The notes beneath the pieces are model-generated. The model saw nothing but the letters and a program-made list of their open reading frames with translations. It was not told where the DNA came from and did no database searches. Shown piece by piece: positions 1 through 9,263 of a stretch of DNA of 64,000 bases. Each line of letters begins with the position of its first letter. Position 1 is the first letter of the stretch. The position numbers and the translations under genes are program-made. The stretch lies in contig NZ_VILB01000009.1 in assembly GCF_009712035.1 (NCBI RefSeq), positions 1 through 64,000 of the forward strand, in the 5' to 3' direction. Source of the DNA: Anabaena sp. UHCC 0187 (GTDB taxonomy: Bacteria > Cyanobacteriota > Cyanobacteriia > Cyanobacteriales > Nostocaceae).

Positions 1-186
1 CCAATATAGCAACCTCTCCTTTTCCTGTCAAGGGTTTGGGAAAATATTTTTTTGGGAGGGGTGATTTCATGGATTGAAAAGCTGGAAACGTTGATGAGAG
101 AGGACTTTTCCCTAGTGGCGTTTGTTTTCCCTGGTTCAGATTGTTTTAGTAATAAGGCTATATTTTTTGGGGTGAGGTGGATTAGA
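1..186. other. Window edge, no gene seen
   Basis: Short stretch downstream of the minus-strand protease gene. I see no convincing coding sequence or RNA gene; a reading frame on the plus strand here is only a shadow of the protease region. Confidence 0.5.
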
Positions 187-1665
187 TCATTGCCAATAGC
201 TGTCGTTATAGTCATTATATTGTTTACCAAAACTATCTTCACTGTTGCTGCTTGGTGGGGTGTTGTAAAAATCTAGTGTGAATCTGGTGAAGGGTTGTGC
301 CAGACTTTGACCGTAGTAGTTAAACTGCTGTACTGTTAGTGTTGCCACATCGCCGAAATGCAACTGCAACTGATTTTCGCTCTGGGAGACAACTATAGGA
401 GGAAAGGGAGTAGAGGTTGGTGTTGGGGATTGTAGCTTGAAAGGCAATTGTGAAATTACATTAATTAGTTGCAGAGGGAAAAAAGAGTCTAGTGGGGGGA
501 AGAGAGACGGCATTTTCAAGCCTGGCTGTGAAGGTGTTGTTGGCTCTGGAGGATTGGTGCTATTTGCAGATGTGCTTGTAATAATTTGGCGAACTTGGCT
601 TTCAGTTAGGTTGGGGTTAGCACTAAGCATGAGAGCGACGACACCAGCAATATGAGGGGCTGCCATGGAAGTGCCATTGTAATTGGCATATTGATTATTC
701 GGTATTGTGGAGTAAACATCAACGCCTGGGGCGGTAACATAGGTGATTTCTTGAGAACCAGAACGGTTGGAAAAGTCTGCAAGGTTATTATTTTGATCTA
801 CTGCACCTACGGCAATTCCAGAATTATAGGCGTAGCGGGCGGGATAGGATGGCACTGAATCACCATTATTCCCGGCTGCCATAACAACAATTACGTTTTT
901 GCTACTGGCATATTCGATAGCTGACTTGAGAGTATCGTTGGAGGAATTACCTCCTAGACTGAGATTAATGACATTTGCGCCATTATCAACTGCATAATAA
1001 ATGCCTTTAGCGATGTTTGAGTAAGAACCTGAGCCATTGGCATCTAGGACTTTGACTGGCATAATTTTGGAGTTATAGGCAATGCCAGTAACACCAATAC
1101 CGTTGTTTTCTGCGGCTATAGTTCCAGAAACATGGGTGCCATGACCATTGTTGTCTAAAATATTGTTATTGCTACTATCAAAATTCCAACCTTGAACATC
1201 GTCAATATAGCCGTTGCCATCATCATCTATGCCGTTCCCAGCTATTTCTTTGCTATTAGTCCAAATATTATTTTTTAAGTCTTGATGGTTGTAATCTACG
1301 CCAGTGTCTAGAACCGCGACAATGATTCCTTGTCCTGTATGTCCATTATTCCAGGCTGTGGGAGCTTTGATCAGATCCGCTCCCCAATTATTACCCCCCA
1401 AGTTAGGAGCATCCGCATAGGGACTAACACCTGCGGCGTTACTCACTGCTAATCCGGCATTTACTAAGCCATAACCATTGTTTGAACTATAGCTGCTGCT
1501 ACTGACAACAGATTCGGTTGCTGCTAAATTATGTTGGGAAGAAGAACTATGATTAACCGAACTTATAATATTATCAGTAGGATTTTGAAAGGCATTGAGT
1601 TGAGAAATAGGAATATAATTGATTTCTTTTTGAGATGGGAAGTTTGGAGAAATATCAAATGACAT
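187..1665 (-). CDS. Subtilisin-like serine protease (S8 family)
   Basis: A 492-residue S8 peptidase with the complete triad: Asp120 in VAVLDTGVDYNH, His175 in NGHGTHVSGT and Ser333 in GTSMAAPHIAG, with the oxyanion Asn near 266 (AAGNNG). A DDDGNGYIDD segment around 147-156 looks like a calcium-binding loop, which is common in this family. There is no signal peptide; the first 90 residues are Ser/Asn rich and could be a propeptide or spacer. After the catalytic domain (to about 370) comes a Pro-rich linker and a roughly 60-residue beta-type tail of unknown role. The Asn/Ser-rich composition is typical of cyanobacterial secreted S8 enzymes. The substrate is unknown. It appears monocistronic with a long AT-rich upstream region. 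Confidence 0.93.
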   Translation of the reverse strand: MSFDISPNFPSQKEINYIPISQLNAFQNPTDNIISSVNHSSSSQHNLAATESVVSSSSYSSNNGYGLVNAGLAVSNAAGVSPYADAPNLGGNNWGADLIKAPTAWNNGHTGQGIIVAVLDTGVDYNHQDLKNNIWTNSKEIAGNGIDDDGNGYIDDVQGWNFDSSNNNILDNNGHGTHVSGTIAAENNGIGVTGIAYNSKIMPVKVLDANGSGSYSNIAKGIYYAVDNGANVINLSLGGNSSNDTLKSAIEYASSKNVIVVMAAGNNGDSVPSYPARYAYNSGIAVGAVDQNNNLADFSNRSGSQEITYVTAPGVDVYSTIPNNQYANYNGTSMAAPHIAGVVALMLSANPNLTESQVRQIITSTSANSTNPPEPTTPSQPGLKMPSLFPPLDSFFPLQLINVISQLPFKLQSPTPTSTPFPPIVVSQSENQLQLHFGDVATLTVQQFNYYGQSLAQPFTRFTLDFYNTPPSSNSEDSFGKQYNDYNDSYWQ

Positions 1666-2290
1666 AGGTATTTAAGCCCTAAAAATAGCAATATTTTGTG
1701 TAACAATCTAAATTTGTCAAAATCTGCAAATACAATATCTTGAAATTGCCAGTTATTCCCCTTTGTTAATTATTACTATGAATTGCCAAGGCAAAAAGAT
1801 ATTTTAATTACGAATAACCTAATGTTTGATGAATAATATCAATAGCCAGAATAAGTTAGAATTTGATGACATATAATCCACATTCCAGACTTTATTTTGT
1901 AACATAAATACGGAGGTTAAACTTTTCCCTAACTCTTAAATAAAAATATTTAATTTAATTATTAATTGATTAAAATTTACGCACCTTGTATTTGGTATTT
2001 TCTGTTAGTACGTAAGTTCTATTAATATAGACCGTAAAGGATAAGGAAATTTAAAATAAACCTTTTAACCTTGATCCCTGATAATTTTTAGACAAAAACA
2101 AGTATGTAGACACTCCGATAATCATTTACAAATATGACAAGAATATAAAGACATAATAAAGTTTGTTTATAGCTAATAATCGCTACAACCCGTATCCAAT
2201 AATGACTTTGTGCCTTTCAGGGCTATTTTGGACAACAAGCAAGATATATAAGTGTGATAACTAGTCCTACGGTACTGAAGATGAAGGCAC
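1666..2290. other. AT-rich divergent intergenic region
   Basis: About 625 bases between the divergent protease gene and the small Cys-rich gene. It is very AT-rich and holds no ORF or RNA gene I can support. Both flanking promoters must lie here, but I cannot place a specific -10 or operator with confidence. Confidence 0.5.
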
Positions 2291-2605
2291 ATGAAACTAA
2301 TTAAGCATTTAACATCTACCTGTCGTTATTGTCGTTATTATCAACCACAGGGTCGCCGTGGTGGTATGTGTGAAAAATTGAGCGCACCAGTCCAAGGGGT
2401 TTGGAAAGCCTGTCCTTTGGCTCTAGCAGCTTTTGCACCTGTTTGGGAAACTTTAGAAGATGCTTGGAGTTTACCAGTGGCCAGACCTGTTTTTTCGGCT
2501 TCGCAAGCTCTCCCGAAGGATTTAGATCATCTGACAGTAGCTTCTGTTGAAGATATTCCTACTTCCGCTACACAAGCAGTAAAAAATCAGAGCGTACTAA
2601 TTTAA
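2291..2605 (+). CDS. Small Cys-rich cyanobacterial protein
   Basis: A 104-residue protein with no function I recognise. Its N-terminal half carries four cysteines (Cys11, Cys14, Cys27, Cys41) in a CRYCRYYQ...MCEK...ACPLA arrangement that could bind a metal ion; this is inference from spacing only. The second half is Ala/Pro rich and less ordered. A short palindromic stretch at about 2495-2519 within the gene resembles small dispersed repeats of Nostocales and may have been inserted in frame. The start at 2291 is the first ATG in frame. A strong hairpin lies downstream, shared with menB. Confidence 0.65.
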   Translation: MKLIKHLTSTCRYCRYYQPQGRRGGMCEKLSAPVQGVWKACPLALAAFAPVWETLEDAWSLPVARPVFSASQALPKDLDHLTVASVEDIPTSATQAVKNQSVLI

Positions 2606-2697
2606 TTACCCACAATTACTGTCATCAATTTTTTGTCCACTTTAATAAGATTTGACTTACAAATTTTCACTACTAATTCTAATTTAGACGTTTTCAG

Positions 2698-2726
2698 AAA
2701 TCGCACCTGTCAGGAAGGTGCGATTT
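2698..2726. terminator. Bidirectional hairpin terminator
   Basis: Perfect 11-base inverted repeat (AAATCGCACCT / AGGTGCGATTT) with a 7-base loop, lying between the 3' ends of the convergent Cys-rich gene and menB. The plus-strand side is followed by TTTTGG. It probably terminates both transcripts. Confidence 0.75.
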
Positions 2727-2736
2727 TGGTATAAAT

Positions 2737-3570
2737 TTAAGGCAACCAGGGAAAATCCCGAAAGTTAGGGGGACGCTTTTCTAAAAACGCTTGTTTTCCT
2801 TCTGCGCCTTCTTCTGTCATGTAATAAAGAAGAGTAGCGTTACCGGCAAGTTCTTGTAAACCAGCTTGTCCGTCGCAGTCGGCGTTAAATGCTGATTTGA
2901 GACAACGAATGGCTATGGGACTTTTTTCTAAGACTTCTTGCGCCCATTTTATCCCTTCTATTTCTAGTTGTTCTATGGGGACGACGGTATTAACTAAGCC
3001 CATTTCTAAGGCTTCTTGGGCGTTATATTGACGACAGAGAAACCATATTTCCCTTGCTTTTTTTTGTCCTACTATTCTGGCTAGATAACTAGCACCAAAA
3101 CCACCGTCAAAACTGCCTACTTTTGGTCCTGTTTGCCCAAAAATGGCATTATCAGCCGCAATAGTTAGGTCACAGATTAAATGGAGAACATGACCTCCAC
3201 CAATAGCATAGCCCGCGACTAGGGCAATAACGACTTTCGGCATGGAACGAATGAGACGTTGCAAGTCTAAGACGTTTAACCGGGGAATACCGGCTTCATC
3301 TACATAACCTGCTTGTCCCCGGACACTTTGATCACCTCCTGAACAAAAGGCGTATTTACCGTCTGTGTGGGGTCCTGCACCAGTAAATAAGACTACGCCA
3401 ATACTGGTATCTTCCTTGGCATCCCAAAAGGCTTCGTATAGTTCAAATACGGTTTTGGGACGGAATGCGTTCCGTTTGTGGGGACGGTTAATGGTGATTT
3501 TGGCGATACCGTCGGTTTTTTGGTAGATGATGTCTTCGTAGGTTTTGACGGTTTTCCAGTCGAGTTGCAT
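2737..3570 (-). CDS. menB: 1,4-dihydroxy-2-naphthoyl-CoA synthase
   Basis: A 277-residue crotonase-fold enzyme that cyclises o-succinylbenzoyl-CoA in naphthoquinone synthesis; in cyanobacteria this supplies phylloquinone for photosystem I. MenB features are visible: an N-terminal YEDIIYQ strand, [13 protein letters not shown], the oxyanion-hole region [11 protein letters not shown], and [14 protein letters not shown], then [10 protein letters not shown] with the conserved Asp-Gly region. The C-terminus [12 protein letters not shown] is characteristic of MenB. Length matches the family. Start is ATG at 3570. It is not next to other men genes here and ends at the shared hairpin near 2700. Confidence 0.97.
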   Translation of the reverse strand: MQLDWKTVKTYEDIIYQKTDGIAKITINRPHKRNAFRPKTVFELYEAFWDAKEDTSIGVVLFTGAGPHTDGKYAFCSGGDQSVRGQAGYVDEAGIPRLNVLDLQRLIRSMPKVVIALVAGYAIGGGHVLHLICDLTIAADNAIFGQTGPKVGSFDGGFGASYLARIVGQKKAREIWFLCRQYNAQEALEMGLVNTVVPIEQLEIEGIKWAQEVLEKSPIAIRCLKSAFNADCDGQAGLQELAGNATLLYYMTEEGAEGKQAFLEKRPPNFRDFPWLP

Positions 3571-3618
3571 ATTCTGAAGAAAGATTGAGAAATATTTTAA
3601 TATAGCAAGAAATAGACT

Positions 3619-3668
3619 AGGGTTTCAGGCTTTTAAATTGGGGTTTAAAACCCATAGCCCGAAACCCT
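3619..3668. repeat. Palindromic intergenic repeat
   Basis: Nested inverted repeats upstream of menB: outer arms AGGGTTTC.GGC and GCC.GAAACCCT, each with one unpaired base, with an inner GGGTTTAAAACCC palindrome. The layout looks like a dispersed palindromic element rather than a terminator, because it sits upstream of both divergent or tandem starts. Function unknown. Confidence 0.55.
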
Positions 3669-3833
3669 GATTCTGCGAGTGTTGTCAAAAATTGGCGCAG
3701 GTATTGTCAATTTTTTCAAAATCAAATAGGAGTCTTGTATTTACCAATACTGTTAACCGTAACTAGGTAAAACAGATTTGTCTACAGTCTTAATGATCCG
3801 TAAAAATCTGGGCTACAGATATGGATAGATAAC

Positions 3834-4730
3834 TCACGCGGAATACTTACTGGCAGAAAAAGATTCTGATGTAGAATCAGTAGTGGTAATGGGCAGAATT
3901 AATCCTTCTCTAGCCATAATTGCACCGGAAAAACACGCGTGAGCTTCTTCACCTATACGATCTAAAAACTCATCATTGTGGGCTGGATCGTGGTGATAAA
4001 TTGCTAAGGTTTTGACATTGGCAGCTTTGGCCATTTTTACAGCTTCTTGCCAAGTGGAATGTCCCCAGCCAATTTTTGATGATTTAGGGTTGCGGTATTC
4101 TTCGTCAGTATATGTAGAATCATAAATGAGTACGTCAGCATTGCGAGCTAACCACAATACATTTTCATCTAAATGATCTGCATAATGTTCTGTATCGGTA
4201 ATATAAACAGCAGCACCACCTTGCCAGTTAACTCGATATCCTACTGCTTCACCTGGATGATTTAAATGAGCAGTTTCTATGATAATGTCGTCAATATGGA
4301 TGGGCTGTCCTGGCTGAACGTTATGAAAGGTCAAGTTAGACCCCATAATCTGTAAAGGTACAGGGAAGTTAGGATGCAGCATTTGGCCATTAAGCCGCTG
4401 TTCTATGGTTGAACCATCTGGGGCGATCGCTCCATAAATATCAAATTTATTACCACTGATAAAAGCTGGCGTAAAAAAGGGAAATCCTTGAATATGATCC
4501 CAGTGGGAATGGGTAAAAAATATATGACCTTCTACTGGCATTTGGGACAATAAGGACTTTCCTAAAACGTGTAATCCTGTGCCAGCATCAAAAACTAAGC
4601 GTTTACCGCCTACCTGCATGGAGACGCAAGGAGTATTACCTCCGTAGCGAACGGTATCTAAACCTGGGCAGGGGATGCTGCCCCTAACGCCCCAAAATTG
4701 TACGTTAAATTGGTTATCTATCCTAGACAT
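3834..4730 (-). CDS. MBL-fold metal-dependent hydrolase
   Basis: Metallo-beta-lactamase-fold protein of about 298 residues. The metal-binding motif THSHWDHIQG is present, together with an N-terminal FWGVRGSIPCPG, a GGNTPC strand and later TAHLNHPGEAVGYR, YITDTEH and IYHHDPAHND ligands. The WGVRGS-start subgroup is close to phosphodiesterase/PhnP-like and RNase Z-like hydrolases, often annotated as cAMP phosphodiesterase class or metal-dependent hydrolase; the substrate is not known. I place the start at the ATG at 4730 (MSRIDNQF) because the longer frame would need a TTG and adds 16 unconserved residues. Confidence 0.88.
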   Translation of the reverse strand: MSRIDNQFNVQFWGVRGSIPCPGLDTVRYGGNTPCVSMQVGGKRLVFDAGTGLHVLGKSLLSQMPVEGHIFFTHSHWDHIQGFPFFTPAFISGNKFDIYGAIAPDGSTIEQRLNGQMLHPNFPVPLQIMGSNLTFHNVQPGQPIHIDDIIIETAHLNHPGEAVGYRVNWQGGAAVYITDTEHYADHLDENVLWLARNADVLIYDSTYTDEEYRNPKSSKIGWGHSTWQEAVKMAKAANVKTLAIYHHDPAHNDEFLDRIGEEAHACFSGAIMAREGLILPITTTDSTSESFSASKYSA

Positions 4731-5048
4731 GGGTATTGCTGGCTGGCTGGACTGGGCATGGGAATCATGAAAACACAAAACTTCTTGCTTACTTAAGTGT
4801 ATGCTGTTTTACAAATTTTGTTGTTAAAACAACATTCTCTAGTTGGAAAGTGCTTGTACTTCTGTGGCAAGTGAAGCTACTTTAACAAGAGTTTAGTCAG
4901 AATAAGCGATTAAGAATTAATTATCTAACTCTTTTATTCCTAAGTCTTATTGTATACCGTTTACTACATTTACTTAAGTAGTGGTTAGTAAAGATTGAGT
5001 TAAGTTACTGAAAATAAGTCTCTTTACTGTGGACAAACCTGCCTAAAT

Positions 5049-5846
5049 CTACGGAAATTTAAATTCCCATGTAGATAGCTGATTAAGTCCATGACCATAA
5101 GTCAGGTTATATTGCAAGGGAGTAATACTAATACATTGTTTTTGGATGGCATGAACATCAAGGGGAATGTGGGTTGGTAAATTTAACTCTATGGGTGGTT
5201 CTACATCCTCTATCACCTCTCCAGTTAACCAGTAGTAAGTTTTACCTCTGGGATCAGTTCGCTTATCAAAAACATCTACGTAGCGTCTTACTCCTTGTCT
5301 AGTGAAAGTGACACCAGCAATTTCTTCCCAAGCTAAGGGGGGAATATTGACGTTAAGTAACATTAAATCTGGAAGCGGTTGAGCGGCAATTTTGGCAACG
5401 AGGATTTCGGCAAATTTGGCCGCTGGTTGAAAGTCTTTGTGAGTATGACTAGTTAAACTAAAAGCAATACTAGGAATACCTTCTATTAAACCTTCCATGG
5501 CTGCTGAAACAGTACCGGAGTAGAGGATTTCTGTCCCCAAGTTTGCGCCTTGGTTAATTCCAGATAGCACTAAGTCGGGGGGAGAATCTAATAAAGCCCA
5601 TAATGCCAATTTTACACAATCTGAAGGCGTACCATCACAAGCCCAAGCTTTAATATCAGGATCAAAAACAGATTCTACTATTTCGGCGCGAATTGGTTGC
5701 AGTAAGGTTAATCCGTGTCCAGTTGCCGATCGCTCTCGATCTGGACAAACTACTGTCACTTCATGACCCGCTGCTGCTAAGGTATTGGCTAAAGTCCGAA
5801 TACCCAGGGCAGAAATCCCATCATCGTTACTAATTAGTAATTTCAT
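5049..5846 (-). CDS. surE: 5'/3'-nucleotidase SurE
   Basis: A 265-residue SurE nucleotidase that dephosphorylates nucleoside monophosphates (also exopolyphosphatase activity in the family). The metal site is visible: N-terminal ISNDDGI with the two adjacent Asp residues, then [20 protein letters not shown] and [10 protein letters not shown] followed by [11 protein letters not shown]. Length is typical. The ATG at 5846 begins [10 protein letters not shown], the usual SurE start. Tandem short repeats (TTAGT/CATTAGT type) lie just upstream. Gap to the MBL gene is about 320 bases, so it is probably a separate transcript. Confidence 0.97.
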   Translation of the reverse strand: MKLLISNDDGISALGIRTLANTLAAAGHEVTVVCPDRERSATGHGLTLLQPIRAEIVESVFDPDIKAWACDGTPSDCVKLALWALLDSPPDLVLSGINQGANLGTEILYSGTVSAAMEGLIEGIPSIAFSLTSHTHKDFQPAAKFAEILVAKIAAQPLPDLMLLNVNIPPLAWEEIAGVTFTRQGVRRYVDVFDKRTDPRGKTYYWLTGEVIEDVEPPIELNLPTHIPLDVHAIQKQCISITPLQYNLTYGHGLNQLSTWEFKFP

Positions 5847-5849
5847 TTG

Positions 5850-5910
5850 TTAGTTGTCAGTGGCCATTAGTTATTAGTCATTAGTTTCAACTTAGTTGTC
5901 AGTGTTTTCC
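5850..5910. repeat. Short tandem heptamer-like repeat
   Basis: Degenerate TTAGTTGTCAGTGG / CATTAGTTATTAGTCATTAG units between surE and the hpsE-like gene. This kind of short tandemly repeated repetitive sequence is common between genes in heterocyst-forming cyanobacteria. Confidence 0.6.
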
Positions 5911-6065
5911 GTCACACACCAGAAAAAATAAAGAGTTTTCAGTACATATTTACTATAACTATAATAAATTATTTTTACAAATACTAAAACCCTCATTATA
6001 TAGGGTATACTCAGGTAAATATACTTTGAAATTTTTGTATCCAACCGTTATATATATACCTGTCC

Positions 6066-7046
6066 ATGGTTGATTTTACTGTTGCTATTCGTACATATAA
6101 TGGAGAAAAATATTTACCTGGTTTGTTAGATAAGTTGCGATCGCAGATCAATACAGACAGCATTTCCTGGGAAATAGTCATTGTTGATAATAACAGTACA
6201 GACAATACTGCGAAAATTATTCAAGAATATCAGTCAGACTGGCCAGAATCATACCCCATTAAATATTATTTGGAACCTCGACAGGGAGCATCTTATGCCA
6301 GACAAACAGCTATTAAAGAAGCTAAAAGTCCACTGGTAGGCTTTCTGGATGATGATAACTTACCTTCTCCTGGCTGGGTAGCTTCTGCCTGTGCTTTTGG
6401 GTTTACTCATCCCCAAGCAGGGGCTTACAATGGTCTAATTCACGGTATTTATGAAACTGAACCTCCTAAAAATTTTGAGAAAATAGCTTCATATTTGGCA
6501 ATTATAGAATGGACGGAAACAGAACCATTTTGTTTTAATTCAACAGAAAAAGGCGGACTTTTACCACCAGGAGCGGGTATAGTTATTAGAAAGCAAGCTT
6601 GGGTAGAAAATGTTCCCGATAATTTAGAATTAACAGGCCCTGTAAGTGGTTCTTTAATAGCAAAAGGTGAAGATATAGAAGCATTGTTGTATATCAGAAA
6701 TGCCGGTTGGGAAATTTGGTTTAATCCAGAAATGCACATCTACCATCAAATTCCTAAAAATCGTTTAGAGAAAGAATATTTAATCAGATTGTTACGGGGT
6801 GTTGGTTTAAGTCGTCATCGGACTAGAATGTTAGGATATAAACCTTGGCAAAGACCTTTAGTCATTCCTTTATATATGGCTAACGATCTGCGGAAAGTAA
6901 TTAGTCACCGACTCAAATATGGAAAAGAATTAGAAAGTGATATTGTGGCAGCTAGTGAAATGGAAATGTATTTGGGAAGTTTGGAAAGTCACTGGCAAGG
7001 ATTAGGGGGATTTTTGAGCTTTAAAAAAGCTGAGAAAAAAACATAA
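6066..7046 (+). CDS. hpsE: HpsE-like glycosyltransferase, family 2
   Basis: A 326-residue GT-A fold glycosyltransferase that probably adds a sugar during hormogonium or exopolysaccharide synthesis. Visible features: N-terminal DFTVAIRTYNGEKYLPGLLD, nucleotide-binding IVIVDNNSTDNT, EPRQGASYARQ and the metal-binding FLDDDNLPSPGW. The long C-terminal part with PPGAGIVIRK, GEDIEAL and PWQRPLV matches the HpsE subfamily described in Nostoc. It heads a run of same-strand glycosyltransferase genes, with only about 50 bases before the next start, suggesting co-transcription. The acceptor sugar is unknown. Confidence 0.85.
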   Translation: MVDFTVAIRTYNGEKYLPGLLDKLRSQINTDSISWEIVIVDNNSTDNTAKIIQEYQSDWPESYPIKYYLEPRQGASYARQTAIKEAKSPLVGFLDDDNLPSPGWVASACAFGFTHPQAGAYNGLIHGIYETEPPKNFEKIASYLAIIEWTETEPFCFNSTEKGGLLPPGAGIVIRKQAWVENVPDNLELTGPVSGSLIAKGEDIEALLYIRNAGWEIWFNPEMHIYHQIPKNRLEKEYLIRLLRGVGLSRHRTRMLGYKPWQRPLVIPLYMANDLRKVISHRLKYGKELESDIVAASEMEMYLGSLESHWQGLGGFLSFKKAEKKT

Positions 7047-7097
7047 AGTATCTTTGTGGGTAGTGCGGTAAAAGAGCAAATTAAATTTTATCAAAAA

Positions 7098-8276
7098 ATG
7101 GCAAACTCAAATAATCAGCTTCAAAAGAAAAGAATTAAATTAGGGGTTATTGCTAATGAGTTTTTTGACCTATCATCGGGAAGAATGGGGGGATTTGGTT
7201 GGGCAAGTCGTCAAGTAGCAAATTGTTTTGGAAGCGATTGCAATTTAGGAATTGATGTAGTTTTTTTATCCGGTGAAACCTACGGTCAACCTGGACAATC
7301 GCCAACTAAAATTCATAATACTCCCATTATTTTACGTGATCGAAACAGACTAGAATACTGTCGTAGGATCTGGGCTGAGGGTTTCGATTTAATATTATCA
7401 ATTGACTATCGCCCCAGCTATCGTTCTCTATTTTGGTTATTACCTCGTACCCCCATTATTGTTTGGGTAAGAGACCCTAGACCACCGGAAGATATGGCTA
7501 AAATTAATACGGCCAGGATTCCCGGTTTTGAAGATATTCAACCCCAAGGACTTAAATCTCCTGATTGTACCTCTTTAGCTGGAGTTGTTAATGTCTCAAA
7601 GTGGTTGCGTCGTCCTGTTTTATTTGCCACTCCTGCTCCTTTTTTAAAAGATAAAGTTTTAGGAACTTATGGAGTGCAACCACCAGAAGTAACTTTTTTA
7701 CCTAATATTATTGATCTTGAACCAGGAGAAGTGGTAAAGAGTGAAAAACCGACAGTTGTATTTCTAGCACGTCTTGACCCCTATAAACGACCGTGGTTAT
7801 TTGCAGAATTAGCTCGCCATTTTCCTGATGTGGAGTTTATTTTTCTGGGTAAACCTCATTTTGAAGGTGAAGGTGCTTGGGAAGCCAATTCTTTACCAAG
7901 TAATGTGCGCTTGATGGGTCATGTAGATGGGGAGGAAAAGGTTCGGATTCTTTCGGAAGCTTGGGTTTTGATTAATACTTCCATTCACGAAGGTTTAGCA
8001 GTTAGTTTTCAGGAATCCCTGAAGTGTGAAACTCCTCTTTTGAGTTGTTTAGACCCGGAAAATGTAGTTTCTCGGTTTGGCATTTATGTGGGGCGTTATG
8101 ATGGTACGGGAATGGAAGCAATACCTAAGTTTGTAGAAGGTTTGAAAACTCTTTTAGAGGATAAAGAGTTGCGAACTAGGTTGGGTAAAGAAGGGCGGAA
8201 ATGGGTGACAGAGAATCATAATAAAGAACGCTTTGTCAAGGTATTTTATGAGCTTTGTAGCAAGGTAGGTGTTTGA
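7098..8276 (+). CDS. GT4 glycosyltransferase, copy 1
   Basis: About 392-residue GT-B glycosyltransferase. The C-terminal donor-binding half shows VFLARLDPYKRPWLFAELA, FLGKPHFEGEG and the GT4-type HEGLAVSFQESLKCETPLLS element with the two Glu residues. It is a near-identical duplicate of the gene at 10420-11601, differing mainly near the N-terminus, around GETYGQPGQ and at scattered sites. I take the ATG at 7098 (MANSNNQL); the GTG at 7056 would add 14 residues absent from the paralogue. It lies downstream of the hpsE-like gene and is followed by a sulfotransferase. Substrate unknown. Confidence 0.88.
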   Translation: MANSNNQLQKKRIKLGVIANEFFDLSSGRMGGFGWASRQVANCFGSDCNLGIDVVFLSGETYGQPGQSPTKIHNTPIILRDRNRLEYCRRIWAEGFDLILSIDYRPSYRSLFWLLPRTPIIVWVRDPRPPEDMAKINTARIPGFEDIQPQGLKSPDCTSLAGVVNVSKWLRRPVLFATPAPFLKDKVLGTYGVQPPEVTFLPNIIDLEPGEVVKSEKPTVVFLARLDPYKRPWLFAELARHFPDVEFIFLGKPHFEGEGAWEANSLPSNVRLMGHVDGEEKVRILSEAWVLINTSIHEGLAVSFQESLKCETPLLSCLDPENVVSRFGIYVGRYDGTGMEAIPKFVEGLKTLLEDKELRTRLGKEGRKWVTENHNKERFVKVFYELCSKVGV

Positions 8277-8351
8277 GTTCAGGATGAAGTTTGAATAAAT
8301 AATAAATATTGTGGTAAATCAACTTAATTATCAAAGGGAAATACTAAGTCT

Positions 8352-9263
8352 ATGACAATGCCAAATTTCTTGATTATCGGTGCTGCTAAATCTGGAACAA
8401 CTGCACTTGATCACTATCTAAAACAACATCCGCAAATTTATATGAGTCCAGTTAAAGAACTTAATTTTTTTGCTCTTGAAGGAGAAGATTGTGAAAAATT
8501 TAAAAAAAATTTCCTGAAAAATAGTAATTACCCCAACTTTATTACTGATATTGAAACCTACTGTAGTTTTTTTAAAAAAGTATCCCAAGAAATTGCAATT
8601 GGAGAATCCTCACCTTTATATCTTTTACATCCAAAAGCTTCTGAAAGGATAAAACACTACATACCTAAAGTAAAGATAATCGCCATAATTCGAGATCCTG
8701 TTGAAAGAGCATATTCAGATTTTTTATTTACTAGAAGTAGAGGTAGTGAACCTATTACTGATTTTCATGAAGCACTAAAAGCTGAAAAAGACAGAATAGA
8801 GAAAAATTATTGGTTTCGTTGGTATTATAAGCAGAGAGGATTTTATTTTACTCAACTTAAGCGCTATTTCGATCTGTTTGATAAAGAGCAAATTAAAATT
8901 TATCTCCATGAAGACCTTAAATCTGATTCTCTTGGCGTAGTGCAAGATATTTTTCAGTTTATTGGTGTAGATGATACCTTTATCCCAAACACGGAGCAAA
9001 AACATAATGTTACATACGTTCCTAAAAACATCACCTTAAATAACTTAATTAAACCTTCTCACCCTATTTCCTCAAGATTAAGGTCACTTTTACCATCCTC
9101 TCTACGTCAGAGTATTAAAAGCCAACTTATTAACTTTAACCGCAAGAAAGTAACTCCTCTTCTACCAGAAATTAGAAAGCAATTGATTGAAGAATATCGA
9201 GAGGATATTTTGCAACTTCAAGATTTAATTGGAAAAGATTTGTCTAAATGGCTGAAAGTATAA
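8352..9263 (+). CDS. Sulfotransferase family protein
   Basis: A 303-residue PAPS-dependent sulfotransferase. The 5'-phosphosulfate binding loop is GAAKSGTTAL at residues 10-19 and the 3'-phosphate motif is IIRDPVERAYSDF near 115. Length and KELNFFA/ESSPLY motifs fit bacterial carbohydrate sulfotransferases. Its place between two glycosyltransferase genes suggests sulfation of a surface polysaccharide. The gene is more AT-rich than its neighbours and fills the slot that the FkbM methyltransferase fills in the second copy of the module, so it may have been exchanged. It overlaps the next gene by 16 bases. Confidence 0.9.
   Translation: MTMPNFLIIGAAKSGTTALDHYLKQHPQIYMSPVKELNFFALEGEDCEKFKKNFLKNSNYPNFITDIETYCSFFKKVSQEIAIGESSPLYLLHPKASERIKHYIPKVKIIAIIRDPVERAYSDFLFTRSRGSEPITDFHEALKAEKDRIEKNYWFRWYYKQRGFYFTQLKRYFDLFDKEQIKIYLHEDLKSDSLGVVQDIFQFIGVDDTFIPNTEQKHNVTYVPKNITLNNLIKPSHPISSRLRSLLPSSLRQSIKSQLINFNRKKVTPLLPEIRKQLIEEYREDILQLQDLIGKDLSKWLKV

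Noticed and set aside
7056-7097. GTG start for GT4 copy 1
   Set aside because: Adds 14 residues with no counterpart in the near-identical paralogue; ATG at 7098 is preferred.
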